NCBI GenBank assembly: GCA_024114885.1
Contig: CP099418.1
Span: 2,480,001 to 2,544,000 of the forward strand
DNA: 64,000 bases
Direction of reading: 5' to 3'
Source: Septoria linicola
Taxonomy: Eukaryota; Ascomycota; Dothideomycetes; Mycosphaerellales; Mycosphaerellaceae
The position numbers were made by a program, and so were the translations under genes. The notes under the pieces are model-generated. The model worked only from the letters and a program-made list of their open reading frames with translations, was not told the origin of the DNA and did no database searches. Below are positions 1 to 11,013 of this stretch, piece after piece; positions within the stretch are counted from its first letter, which is position 1; every line of letters begins with the position of its first letter.

Positions 1-716
1 CTAACTTTGCACAGGATTGACTAGAATTCCACTAATGTGGTCTCTGCGATCAATTCCCTTCGGGGGCGTAGGTGTATGTGTCACCACCACCTTCATACGT
101 GGTCTGTTACTAACAAGCATCCAGTCGAATCCTGCCTTCGTCGATATCTTTTTGGTTTCTGGCTCGATGCATGACTTTTTGCTGGATGAGCAGTGACTCA
201 GCCCAAACACCACTTACTTGTATACCAATACTTGGAGCCAGTATATGAGCAATGCTGCATCTGCTTGTTCTTCAATGATCAACTGTCTTCGAACAAACTG
301 ATGTATGCAGCAAGACGGCCGTGCTCTTTGGTGATGTCGGGCATAGCGGGACTTCTTTTGTGCCGTCTTCGATTACTGAGGCTTCACTCATGATTGAGGA
401 TGACACAGTCTTGCTGTTAGGACAGATCCACTCTATTCAGACGAACGAAGTGAAGCGTTCATGGTAGAGATCGTCCAGCTTGTGTACACGCAATAGGTGA
501 TTGGGAGATTCACTACAATCGGTCACTTTGATAAAGTTACGGAGATTGACGTGAGACACGCGTAGCAACGAGGGATGCCGATATTCCAAGCGCCAAGTGC
601 GCGGATTTTGATTCGCGTTCGTAGGCTTTGCAGATAGCGACGATATGATATACATGAGGTTACACGCGCGGCAGAGACGTGCCTGCTTGGCCGTTGAGTC
701 TGCAGCAATGACCAGA
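1..716. other. Non-coding left edge, 3' side of the Zds1-like gene
   Basis: No convincing gene was seen. Open frames here are short (70 codons or fewer) or are shadows of the neighbouring reverse-strand gene. It probably holds the 3' UTR and terminator of that gene. A gene cut by the left edge cannot be excluded. Confidence 0.5.
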
Positions 717-3700
717 TCACCACAGCTCTTCTTCTTTCTCATCGTCGTTCCAAAGTCCGTTGTGGTGATCGTGTGACTGAGTGGACTTCTGGTACCCAAG
801 GTAATCGTGGGCGTTAGCCACTTTGTACCCGTTGGAAGAGCTGTTCCCACCTGGAGAGCCATTAGCCCGAGCATTCTCCCGTGAACCTTTCGACAATGGT
901 CGTCCGTACTCATCAGCAGAAGCCCGCCGAGCAGGGCTTGCAGAACTTTGATCTCGTTGCCCTTCATGCACCGCATCGAAGCTGGTACGAGTCTCAGAAG
1001 CCGCATTGGTGGCATCTTGCCTTGCCTGTTCCTAACGAATGATGTCAGTGCTAAAGTATCAGAACTTGTGGGCGTGCAGGACTTACTTCTTGCCATCGTT
1101 GATACTGATTGTATTCGGGAGGCTGCTGTTGCTGCTGCTGTTGTTGCTTCTGCTGTTGCTCCCTCTGCTGGGCCGTCCGTTGGGCAGGTATTTGCATCTG
1201 AGGATGCATCATCTGCACTTTTGCCAGATACGAATACATGAAGTTTGAAAGCAGCACTTGACTGTAAAGTGCTCGTCTCGGGTTTGCCAGCTTAATGTGG
1301 GCCATCCTGTAGATTGCCCGTTCCTCAAGAATACTGAATCTCGTCCAGTTGTAGTCAATGTCCGGCTTCAAGATCCGCGGCGGTGGCTCTGGAGAGTGGT
1401 GTCGGTCTCCTTTCCGTTTTCTTTCTTTGAGATCGCCATCCGAGGTCTTCTTCTTGTTGCCAAAGATTGCGGAAAGCAGACCGGATTCCTTGTCCTTTTC
1501 CTTTTTGGAAGACTCCGATTTCTTGCCGTCTTTCCTGCGTTCCTCTTCCAGCTTGATATCTTCACGATTGAGCACTACGCTCTCTCTTCCACGTACCGGA
1601 ACAGTACCATCAATCGAATTTTGAAGCACATCGAGCCTCGCCTTGTCTGTGGAGTTCTTCGATAGCTTGCTCGATTTTGAGGACTTGGCAGAGTCGGCAT
1701 TGTTGTCTTCTTTTGATTTGTCGTCACTCCCTAGAATCCATTTCCAGCTACTTTTGCGAGGCCCATCCTTCTTCTCGGCCTTCTTTTCTTCGAATGTTGG
1801 GATCATGGTGAGTGAGTCTGTGCCCATACCACCACTACCAGGCAATGGTGATGGATTCGAAGACAGATCATCCAATTTTGACGAGGGCGGATTTTGACGG
1901 CCGGGAACTGGTCGTGTATGTGCTCCACCACGTTGAAACTGTCGAGGCACTTCATGCGAAGACTTGCGCTCAGGGATGGATTGGGCCAAAGTATTGACTG
2001 GTACCCTAGAGCCATCTGGTAATGTTTCTACAATCTGCGGTAGTGGATTTTTATTGTCATAGCCAGGAAGCTGTGCTGTCGTTCGGCCCGGCGATGCTAT
2101 CCGTGACTGAAATTGTCTCGGTTGCTGCGACGATGGTGGTTGAGAGACTGGCCGATCGTCGTAGGAGTCCTGCTCGCTTTTCGGTGGTGGCGAGGTACTC
2201 GCTCGACTGGCCTTTTCACCAACAAGGTCTTCGGAGGAATGTGACTGGCCATATTGGTTGCCTCGGTCGTATCTTGACTCTGTCTGCCCGTTTCGTGCAT
2301 CTTTTGGTGGCGGTATGGGTTCAGTCCGAACTCGAGCCAATCCAACTGTTGGTTCATGCCTTTCGACGTTGGCTACGGCAGGGGATGTTGGTGGATAGTT
2401 ATCATGATCGGTCTCAGTCTGTCTTTGCGCTGCGCGTTTCGAGTACGGCATGCGCTCCCCCTTCTTGAGACTGCCCCTGCGATATGTTGTACGTGTGGAT
2501 CGCTTCAGCGTGCCCATCGCCGGAGGTAAAATCGGCATATCCTCATTCGCAGGCACTTCCACGCCAGAGTCTAGTGAGCGCCTCGATGTCTCTAAGCTCA
2601 TGCGGCGCATCAACTGAGCCGGATCGTCGACCAGTTCCTCCAAGTCCTGCAAATTAGCCACAGTCGTCTGACCCTCGAGTTGCATGCCCTTCGATCGCTT
2701 CCTTTCGAGGCGTTCTGCGCCATCCTGATAGTTGCCCCTGGTATCAATAGAATGCGATAGCATGCTCTTCTTGCGGCGCAGGCTGCTCTCGCCAGATCCA
2801 GACCGCGATAACCCCTCTGGCGATAGACTGTTCTCGTCTCCAGACCTCCTCCGTATTCGATCCACTCTGTCCTCTATAAATGTCTTGAACTCTTTGGGTG
2901 CCAGTTCGGGATGGAGTCGTGCTGGCACCCAGAAGAGCTTCGAAGGGTCATCCTCATCATCGTCAGTCGAGGGTGCAACACTGGATATACTGCTGATACC
3001 GCCGAAAGAAGGCAAGTCCGGATCTGCCGTGTCTACGTTCATTGACATGCGCCTGATGGCCTGGAGATTGCTGAGCTCCTGTGCTACCGCTGCAGGGCTC
3101 GATTCATAGTCGATGTCGTTCAGCGGGAACTGCTGCACAGCGGTGTCGGTGCTCGACTGCCGGCTCAGAGGGGGAGGACAAGTCGGCGAGTTCTGATCAT
3201 GTCGACTGTCGGTACCGGATGACCCCTTGCGCTGCAGTGACCTGGACGAGTCGAGGCTACTGCTGCCAGCCGTTGGAGGAGGGGACTGCTCATTGCTGTA
3301 TGCGCGAGGCAGCGGGGCTCGTCCATGTGCCGTGCCGGGTGGGGAAGGACGGGAGAAGGAGGTGGTGGAGGTAGGAGGAGGACGAGGAGTCGTTGTGGTG
3401 TTGCTGACGCCGTCGAGCAGGGCTCCGTGTCTCCGCTGTCGCCGGGCCTCGAAGCTCTCGCGCTCGCTGGGGCTGTTGATGTAGCTCAGTGGGCGGGCAT
3501 AGTTGCGGTCACCCATGCCGATGCCAATGCTGGTGCTGTCGCTGGCGCTGATTGCGGGCTCCTCGTACCACGATCCAATGGTTTCGGTGACGTGGTAACT
3601 GTCATCGGAAATGGAGCGTTGCGGCGAGTGCGAGGGGGCATAAAGGGAGCCGCCGAGGTGAGCGGGAGTAGGGTTCTCGGCGTTGGCGGCGGAAGCGGCG

Positions 3701-3777
3701 GCGGCGGCGGCGGTGGTGATGGTGTGCTTGCGCGAGAGGAAGAGCCGCTCCAGCTCCTCGCGTCGCCGCACCTCCAT
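717..3777 (-). CDS. Zds1-like protein (Zds_C domain)
   Basis: Two exons (3777-1087 and 1031-717) separated by a 55-nt GTAAGT...TTAG intron give a protein of about 1001 residues. Most of it is Ser/Pro/Arg-rich and looks disordered. Around residues 805-853 lies a block with NWTRF, ERAIYRMAHIKLANPRR and QVLLSNFMYSYL, which matches the Zds1 C-terminal domain; a polyglutamine run follows (about 873-887) and the second exon adds an acidic tail. In yeasts Zds proteins bind PP2A-Cdc55 and act in mitotic entry and exit, polarity and silencing. That role is inferred from the family. The start is the first ATG of the frame; an alanine run follows it. Length and domain order fit filamentous-fungal Zds proteins. 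Confidence 0.88.
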
Positions 3778-4762
3778 GGCTGCAGGGCCAGGAATGTGTG
3801 TTGGAGGGTCGTTTCAAAAGCATCAGACGCACGCCATGTCCGCCAGACCGGCCCAACTCTGCTTCTTCTGCTGCCACTACTGCTGCTGCCTCTCGTCTAC
3901 GACTACAACTCAACACCTCTGCGCCGCGGCTGCCGGGTCACAAGGGGAAGAGGTCAAGAGTCGTGAGGCCTTAAAACAAACGCTGGGTCGTGTGCTCGCA
4001 GAACGTAGTTCCAATAAGGGCCGTCCGCTAACTTGTTAACTAACTTAGGCTCCCCGTCGGCTCGTCTGCATTAAGCGGGTCATCATATGCCTCTGGATAA
4101 TTATATATTAATATTTCATTGCCCGCCAGTGCTCGAGCATCGTCCACCCCTCCTGCAGGCAAGCTTGGGTGGTGCATGCACGACAATCTCTCGTTCAATA
4201 GTTGTCTTCTCTACGTATGATCAATAGCTACCACTTCGTACAGACATATCAACTGTGCACAATTCATGCCAGCCTGAGACTAGTGGTTGGCGTCAATTGG
4301 ACGCACGCTCTGCCACTCATCGGCGCTGAGACGGGGCCGAGACATGCCCTTTCGTCTCCTTGTCTTATCCTCTCAGCACACCAGCAACTCATACAACCGC
4401 TGGTCGTCATCATGCCATGCGTACCTTAGCATGCCGTCACCATAGCGTGATACAAGCGAGGTCTACCTGAATGGTGAATGATCTTGTTCGAGCTGTAGCC
4501 AGACGACTACATCCGAGCACGAGGGAAGTAGCTAGCTACTCGCGCGTTGTATAATGACCAGAATCACGAAACATGTGTAACCAATGCTCTTCGCTGGCAG
4601 CAGACCTGTTTCTCCTAACTTGAGAATGCTACCTTATGCCATATCGTGGTGACGTAATCATACCGCAGCTCATGTCTCATGCACTCTAGAAAGCTTCGAC
4701 TTCGACTGAACACCCGTGTGGATGACTTTGGCACGAAACGATAACACCACCACAATCTAGTC
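3778..4762. promoter_or_regulatory. Divergent intergenic region, Zds1-like / Mpv17-like
   Basis: About 985 bp between two diverging starts. There is an AT-rich patch near 4097-4125. No long open frame with coding character was seen, and no specific factor-binding motif is claimed. Confidence 0.4.
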
Positions 4763-5548
4763 ATGCCCTCACAAATCCTCAAGTCCACAGTCCAAGCCGG
4801 TGCTCTGAGCACTCTTTCCAATGTGCTTGCACAAGTTATCTCGGCTTGGCAAACAGGAGTATCGTGGCCACACATGCTGAAACTACATGCATTTACTGAC
4901 TGAATCTATAGAAGCCTGTATCGCTGAACGTGGCGGAGTTGCTTCAATTTGTGACGTTTTCGATCTTAGCTTGTCCTCCAAATTGCGTATGGCAGGCCTG
5001 GCTCGAGGCTCAGTTTCCTGCACACACCGACCATCTTACTCCCAGCGAGAAAGAAGAGCTTGTTGACGAAAACATCCATGGCCATGCACTCAACAAACAC
5101 TCAGACGATAGCACGATCAGGCGTCGGAAGGTCGATCACAAGACAGCATCTGGAGCTACTGATTCGCCTGGATCAAGTAAGAACACGCCCGGAAGGCTCA
5201 ACGTGAAGAATACAGCCATTAAAATCGCCTTGGACCAAACTGTGGGCGCCGCAGTCAACGTATGTATATCGCCCATTTGAGTCACCATCCTACTAATCCG
5301 AAGCCTAGACTGTCCTCTTCATTGCTGGAATCGCTCTCCTTCGCGGGCAAGATCTGCCTTCCATCCTGTCCGATATCAATACTAAATTCTGGCCGATGAT
5401 TTTTGCGGGTCAGAAGCTATGGCCTGCGGTGAGCATACTGTGCTTCACAGTGATACCTCAACCAGAGCAGCGCATGGTCTTTGGATCGGTCGCTGGCCTT
5501 TTCTGGGGTGTGTACTTGTCGCTTGCGGCTGGCTCGGGGCAGCACTGA
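4763..5548 (+). CDS. Mpv17/PMP22 family membrane protein
   Basis: Three exons (4763-4858, 4912-5259, 5309-5548) with introns of 53 and 49 nt encode 227 residues. The N-terminus resembles the start of the Mpv17 fold, with an Ala/Leu-rich first membrane segment. The C-terminal part carries the family signature: a FWPMIFAGQKLWPAVS stretch followed by VIPQPEQRMVFGSVAGLFWGVYLS. The middle (about residues 50-110) is a longer hydrophilic, charged insert than in compact family members. Members sit in the mitochondrial inner membrane or peroxisomes and are thought to form channels or limit metabolite and ROS stress; the substrate is unknown. Both splice junctions keep frame, and the last intron-like GTGAGC near 5428 is read through because the signature continues across it. 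Confidence 0.85.
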
Positions 5549-5669
5549 ATCACTCCATTTCACACTTCTCTCCATATTCATGAGGCCATTCCGAATGTCC
5601 GTGCTACTTCCGGTCTGCTCACCTTCCGTCAACTCTCTCAGAAGTCCTCGAGTCGCCAAGAAGTTGTGA

Positions 5670-6887
5670 TCAATAACGATCGGTGTGACGAAGTCGACGA
5701 TGACCACGTCTTCTCAGATACTGAGATGGAGACAGCCCACCTGCCTCGGGATCTCTGGTGGCATGGCTTGGTCGTTCACGCTGGAAGCTCAACTCCCTCT
5801 TGGGCCCGCGCTCGTCATGTCTTTGTGGACGTCTGGCAAAGTGTTCGGAGTGCATCTCACGCTCGTGTCTTCTGTACCGCTTCCTGGTGTCCGGCTCTTC
5901 TCCTCGATTCTCTGCTCGGTACTGAGCTCGCCTTTGCTGCTCCCAGAGCTCGAAACCTTCCTTCTCTTGCTCCACAAGCCACGATGGGATTGCGCAGTTG
6001 CTGCTCAGTGCCGAGTCGGAAATATGCTTAGCGTCGAAGACCTTGACAAGAGCCTGGTATTGTGCCACTTCGGGAATCGCGCTGGACACGGGTGGATGGT
6101 CGACTCCATTGTCGTCCTCGTCGAGAATGATCACAGCTCGGGCGTATTTCTTTAGCCAGCTTGTTAGCGCGTCATCCATCGGATCTCTCCTCCGAAATGC
6201 AAGCCAGTGTGCTAAGAGATGGGGTTCAACGCCAGCAGCTTTGCTGGGGTTACGAAATGATGCGGTAAGGCGTGCAGCAAGGCTGATGCGAGCTTCCGAC
6301 AACGGTTTGGCCGCGACCCAGCCAAAGCCTCTATTGCTCTGTATCACAAAATTCAGCCTGGCCCTTCGCTCCGATTGATTCTTCTTCAAAGACGGATAGA
6401 GAGTGTATAGGCCAACTTGCACCAATTCGTCGAACCTGGCGCATCGAACTTCGGGTCCGGCCATGACACAGCTTGTAGCCACGACTACGTCTGAATAGTC
6501 CTGAAAGCTTCCATCTTTGTTTCGTTTCAGGACTCCAAGCTGCTCGGATAGTTTCGATGCCGTCTGGAAGTCCACAGCACGACCATTCGGCATAGTGGCC
6601 TTCTGCGCCTCGAAGCACACGATGCGGACATTGGTGTCGCCGTCGTAATATTTCTTGGACGCCACTGCGATCGCAAACAGCAATGACGGAGTGAAGAACA
6701 CGAGCACGCTCGGCTCACGCTTCCTCCAACTGAGAGCATCGTCCAGTTGCTGACGCTGCACAACTGCTGGTGGCTTGTAGCTGGTCACCGGCCATATTGA
6801 TGCTGCTGCTGCGGGCGCGAAAAGTGTGGTTGAGTTCGTGCCTTGTGACTGGTCACTGTATACACGAAACAGCAAATGCCATTCCAT
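5670..6887 (-). CDS. Hypothetical protein, N-terminus DUF7587-like
   Basis: A single uninterrupted frame of 405 codons starting at ATG 6887. The first 110 residues (LLFRVYSDQSQG, then a DALSWR...PSVLVFFTPSLLFAIAVA pattern and VRIVCFEA) resemble the DUF7587-type fungal domain as I remember it; this is recognition by eye. The middle holds a mostly helical region and the last 80 residues are extremely Arg/Glu/His-rich, suggesting a nucleic-acid-binding or disordered tail. It converges on the Mpv17-like gene, with about 120 bp between the stops. No catalytic motif is recognised. A domain search of residues 1-150 would settle the assignment. Confidence 0.6.
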   Translation of the reverse strand: MEWHLLFRVYSDQSQGTNSTTLFAPAAAASIWPVTSYKPPAVVQRQQLDDALSWRKREPSVLVFFTPSLLFAIAVASKKYYDGDTNVRIVCFEAQKATMPNGRAVDFQTASKLSEQLGVLKRNKDGSFQDYSDVVVATSCVMAGPEVRCARFDELVQVGLYTLYPSLKKNQSERRARLNFVIQSNRGFGWVAAKPLSEARISLAARLTASFRNPSKAAGVEPHLLAHWLAFRRRDPMDDALTSWLKKYARAVIILDEDDNGVDHPPVSSAIPEVAQYQALVKVFDAKHISDSALSSNCAIPSWLVEQEKEGFELWEQQRRAQYRAENRGEEPDTRKRYRRHEREMHSEHFARRPQRHDERGPKRELSFQRERPSHATRDPEAGGLSPSQYLRRRGHRRLRHTDRY

Positions 6888-7635
6888 GTTGAGTCAGACT
6901 TGGTTTTCCGTCAATGCTCGCAAAGGATTCGTCGTTGAACAATCGAAGCTTCAGTCCAAAGAGAAGTGCTTCGCTCTGAGCTGGTTCTTTAAAGCGCTGT
7001 GCAAGTGAGGTAGATCGATCAGTGAGGTAAACAAATGGACGACCCGGAGACTTTAGACCTCACTTACGCTTCTATTCGACATGCGAGGATGGGCAGCAAT
7101 TCACACAAAAAGATTCCGGAATATGTACGTTGTAATCACTGCACCTTTCTCCGACACATGGGATGGTAGCTGAGGCAGCGTGGGCGCAATTGACCATGAT
7201 TGGAGCCGTTGCTTCGAGACAGCTACGCGCAAAGGGCATATTGAATATGAACTGTCACCTGTTCTTGCACATGGCCTATGTCACTTTTGCGTCCTTGAAT
7301 TGTCCAGAACTAGAAGCCAGTGCCACATTATAAGGCGAATAGCATAAGGTATGTGGAGTGACTTCCTCGTTTGATTATTTTGATATACTCTCCATCATAC
7401 AGAGTGCCGACGTCCATCTCTCACCATTGTACATATCCGTCGGTACCGTCGTCTTGCATGGAAGCTATGATGAATGGAAGCGAAGGTTATCGTGACGAAT
7501 AATGCTTGCATCCGTGAATGTGCATGATCGAAGGCAGACAAAACCTCGCCGAATCTCCGAGTAGGCATGAAGACCGAGCCAACCAGCACGACAGCTCCAT
7601 TCCCACATCCAGCCGCAAGTGCCTGAAACATCGCA
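6888..7635. other. Intergenic region upstream of the BTB remnant
   Basis: About 750 bp with no supported gene. A short frame begins at ATG 7034 (MDDPETLDL...) and meets a GTACGT donor-like site about 90 nt later, but no downstream exon could be joined to it. Confidence 0.35.
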
Positions 7636-8439
7636 ATGGTCAACTTCGAGTAAGCAAGGGTATGATATGGTCTTGACTATGTAAGCTAACCGGAGCAGAA
7701 CAGACGACCTCATTATCACAATTGTGAGCAGCAGTAAGGACGGCCCAGATGTGCAACCTCATCTCCATATTCATAAACAGCTGTTGATCAAGTCATCGCA
7801 CATATTGAGAATGCTGTTGCAGCCTGTCCCGTACGAAGGGATCGGATCTTGGCTCATTGGCTATACTACGAAGAGTTGGAGTCTGCTGTTAGAGGGGATT
7901 CACCTGCGCAACTGATCGAGCTTGTAAATGCGTACCACGTTGGCGAGAAACTTGAAATTGTAGGATTCGCGGACAACTGTACTGATAGTATACTCAAACT
8001 CCTCGAAAGCATGAGCGGAGTGGGCCACGCCACGAAAGCACTGCCGGCGATGATCAGGTACACTCGGCCAAATTCCAGGCTGCGCAGCTTGCTCATCGAT
8101 TGGCTCGTGCGTGGAAACTACCAGAGTCTAGGTGACAATTCGTGGCATGCCCTCATCACCGACGAATCCTTCTGTCGTATGCTCCTGCATGGATTCTTCA
8201 AGCGGAAGCTTGGACATGATCAACACCTTCATCATGTGGCACGGCCGCATTCCATCACTCCATGCACCTGGCATTGGCATGCCGAGCTCGGAATGCCTTG
8301 TTATCAGAAGTCTGCTATGAGGCCGGATAACCATGCTCCTGTCTCGAACACATCAGGAGAGGAAGGCTCAAGGGGACAAGTGCAAGCAGCCAACGCAGCA
8401 AGCGTGGATCCGGCACTGCCAACATTTGTCGAAGTTTGA
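7636..8439 (+). pseudogene. BTB/POZ-domain gene, apparently frame-broken
   Basis: A short first exon (ATG 7636, MVNFE) joins through a small intron (GTAAGC at about 7650, acceptor just before 7700) to a BTB-like segment: DDLIITIV, HIHKQLLIKSSHILRMLLQ. The expected continuation, RDRILAHWLYYEELES followed by LIELVNAYHVGEKLEIVGFADNCTDSILKLL, lies in a different frame from about 7830 onward. No GT-AG pair of plausible length bridges the frames. Fungal BTB proteins usually have about 35 residues between the KSS and WLY blocks; here there are about 20. This fits a small internal deletion that also shifted the frame. The tail keeps a CTWHWHAELGMPCY motif typical of such fungal BTB proteins. The later frame stays open to the stop at 8439, so decay may be recent, or the assembly may have an error. 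Confidence 0.6.
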
Positions 8440-8725
8440 ATGGCAACTTGTGGTGGCCCTCCTGCAAGCTCAATGTAGACCTCGGTAGCTTGGTGCACAG
8501 CCTGTAATATGGAGAGCACGACAGATGTTCTTTCTGGCGCGCGCGGTGGCATTCTATCTCTCCGTATACGCGACAATCGGTAGTCTTGGCAGATCTGCTC
8601 TAGCCGATCATCGCTGGTAGCTGGTCGCTGGTGCAGAGCTCCATCTTGTGCGGCTGCGGGGGTAAGCAGCAGACTTCGGTGCGTGCTGCAGACCTATCGC
8701 TGACCGAACCTGCAACGAGCATATC

Positions 8726-9358
8726 TCACAGCTTCGCCTTGTCTGTATCCTCCACCTCTTCTCGAATTGCATCTCTCAGCTTCTTCGCGAGAACCTTCGC
8801 CTCATCATCATCAAGATCCTCCCTTGAGCCTCTACCAAACATCTTCCAGGATTTCAGTGTTCCCCAGTCCGTTCTCCCATTGCGCTGTGTCTCCTGCCTG
8901 CCTTCCTGATACCTAGGAATCAAGTGGAAATGTATGTGCGGCACCACCTGAGCAGCGCGCTCGCCATTGTTCTGAACAACGTTCCAGTCCTCGATGCCAG
9001 TGACTTTGCACAGCGCTCTACTGACAATCGGCAGCCACTCTCCCAAGGCTCGTGATGCATCGCGGGCTTCCTCTGCAGCACGTCGAGCTGTCCAGGTATC
9101 GTCGCTCTTGCTTACAGGTCGTAGATCACCCAGTGTGCGATAATGTTTGCGCGTGGTCAGCAGGATATGGCCTGGGCTGATGGGCATTATGTCAAGAAAT
9201 GCAAGCACCAGAGGCGTAGATAAGATCAGATGACATTGTGGGTCGACGCGTTCAGGATCCGGAGACACGGGCACATTCGAGGGCGGCTCGTGTGGGTATG
9301 CAGAACTGATGCGACAGAAGGCGCAAGGCATCGGGTATAGCTCGTCCACGGCAGACAT
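8726..9358 (-). CDS. HIT-family nucleotide hydrolase/transferase
   Basis: An intronless frame of 210 codons from ATG 9358. The HIT signature is the HIHFH motif with His141, His143 and His145, preceded by QVVP and followed by LIPRY; the middle His of such motifs is the nucleophile that forms a nucleotidyl-histidine intermediate. A CAFC pair at Cys12-Cys15 near the N-terminus may bind zinc, as in many Hint/Aprataxin-type HIT proteins. The segment LDIMPISPGHILLTTRKHYRTL is the conserved nucleotide-binding strand region. The C-terminal 50 residues are charged and specific to this group. Likely substrates are AMP-lysine or dinucleoside polyphosphates, but the exact branch (Fhit, Hint or HIT-like) cannot be fixed by eye. 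Confidence 0.9.
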   Translation of the reverse strand: MSAVDELYPMPCAFCRISSAYPHEPPSNVPVSPDPERVDPQCHLILSTPLVLAFLDIMPISPGHILLTTRKHYRTLGDLRPVSKSDDTWTARRAAEEARDASRALGEWLPIVSRALCKVTGIEDWNVVQNNGERAAQVVPHIHFHLIPRYQEGRQETQRNGRTDWGTLKSWKMFGRGSREDLDDDEAKVLAKKLRDAIREEVEDTDKAKL

Positions 9359-9775
9359 TGTTGCTGTTTACCAATGACTACATTTGTATGTGTGATGCAA
9401 GTCGCAGATGCGCGGACGAGATGTGAAGTTACAATTAGTTACAAGCCGAGGCCAAACGGCTACTGGCGGCGTTCAGCGAATAAAATCGTGCCAGCTTGAG
9501 GCTTGCGATTTAGTTGGTTTTGTACAGGAGTCAGGCTATTTGCAAGAAAAGGTGGCAGCGTGAGCTCAAGTTCGCTTAGATTACCAGAGCATTCTAGAGC
9601 AGCTAATGGATTGGTCAATGATGGGTTGCGCTCACAGTGCCTCAGCTGCAGCCTCGTGTGTTGGAGAGAGCTGTGGTAAAGCTGAGAAATTGGATGTCAG
9701 GATTGTTCCGTTCACAGCTGTCGGGAGTATACAATGATACGTAAAAGGCATGACGAGGAACAGTAAGCCCAGTGT
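9359..9775. other. Intergenic region between HIT and uL2m genes
   Basis: About 417 bp between the HIT start and the uL2m stop, both on the reverse strand. It should contain the HIT promoter and the uL2m 3' UTR. No gene was seen. Confidence 0.4.
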
Positions 9776-11013
9776 CTAATTCTTCGCTCGTCGTTTGCCT
9801 TGATTCCGAGGCCGTTCCTGAACGACGTGCTGGTTGGGGTTGCGCTTCTTGCGAGTCTTGTAACCTCCTTTGGCCTGTGGTTTACATTAGCGAATTGATT
9901 CCCATAGAGGATTGCGACAACGCTTACCGGAGTGCCCCAAATAGATACCGGGTGCACATTACCCTTGCTCTTACCACGTCCTCCTCCATGTGGGTGGTCT
10001 ACAGCGTTCATCGCCACACCGCGCACTGTGGGCCGAATGTTGAGCCATCTGCTTCGACCAGCCTTGCCCAATTGTCTGAAGTGATGGTGCGGGTTGCTAG
10101 CCACACCAATGGTACAACATGCATCTTTGCTCACTTTTCGTACTTCGCCACTCTGAAGCCGGACCGTCACGTCGATGACTTTCTTTCCCCTCTCTTCCTT
10201 TGCAATCACAGTTGCGTACGTGCCGGCACTGCGGCAGAACACGGCGCCCTTGCCCGGCGTGGAGCCCACACAGTATACCTGGGTGCCCAGCGGCACCATG
10301 TGCATTGGTAGACAGTTGCCGCGGAATGCAGTCTTTGCTGCGAGCATACCGGGATCCATGACACCGCCCATGCTTGCGAGCAGTTCTTTGGGGATACCCG
10401 CTCGGAAGGACTCCACCATGTCCCCAGCTCGCATGCCTTCTGAAGCAATGATGTAGGTCTTCAGCTTCGTCTTGACATTTTCTACCAGGGCCAGATGGGC
10501 GGATCGATTCGGGTCGTACTCAATTCGCTCCACCAAATGCTTTCCCGGCTCTGCGCGTATATAGTCGACCGTTCGAATTCTCCTCCTGTGTCCTCCACCA
10601 CGATGCCGCACCGTCACACGACCAGAGTTGTTTCGTCCACCTTTGCCATGGCCCAACTTCGTGAAGGTCAATTTTCGTACCGGTTTGCCTTTCCAGAGAT
10701 GATCATTGATCGGCCGGCGGAGATGCCGCAGACCAGGAGTGCGCGGCTTGTATGTCTTGAGCTGGAAGCCACCCTTGTTGCGCATCGGCATAGAGGTCGC
10801 TGGGGGCGTGAAGGACGTGACATCTTGCGTGCTACTGGCAGCCTGGACGGGTTGCTCGACAGCGGTGGCATATGTCCGCCGCACGGCAGACAGGAGAGAG
10901 TGGCATCGCAGACACGCCGGTCGTATCCGCGGCTGCAACATCATCGATATGTGCGCAGTGCTGGATGCACTGATAATGGCGGCTCGTCCGATGCACGGGT
11001 GGAATGTGACCAA
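9776..11013 (-). CDS. RML2: Mitochondrial ribosomal protein L2 (uL2m, Rml2-like)
   Basis: Two exons (11013-9928, 9874-9776) with a 53-nt intron encode up to 394 residues. The body matches ribosomal protein L2: KLTFTKLGHGKGGRNNSGRVTVRHRGGGHRRR at the start of the OB fold, the Sm-like second domain (GMRAGDMV, VPLGTQVYCVG), and the DHPHGGG loop at about residues 339-345, which in bacterial L2 approaches the peptidyl-transferase centre. The last exon supplies the basic tail (KGGYKTRKKRNPNQ). The N-terminus is Arg/Ser/Ala-rich with RRTYATA, a typical mitochondrial presequence. The true start may be ATG 10944 or 10941, giving a cleaner presequence beginning MMLQPRIRPA; the longer form is listed because 11013 is the first ATG of the frame. 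Confidence 0.93.

Noticed and set aside
7034..7123. Short + frame starting MDDPETLDL with a GTACGT site after it
   Set aside because: No second exon, domain or in-frame continuation could be found.
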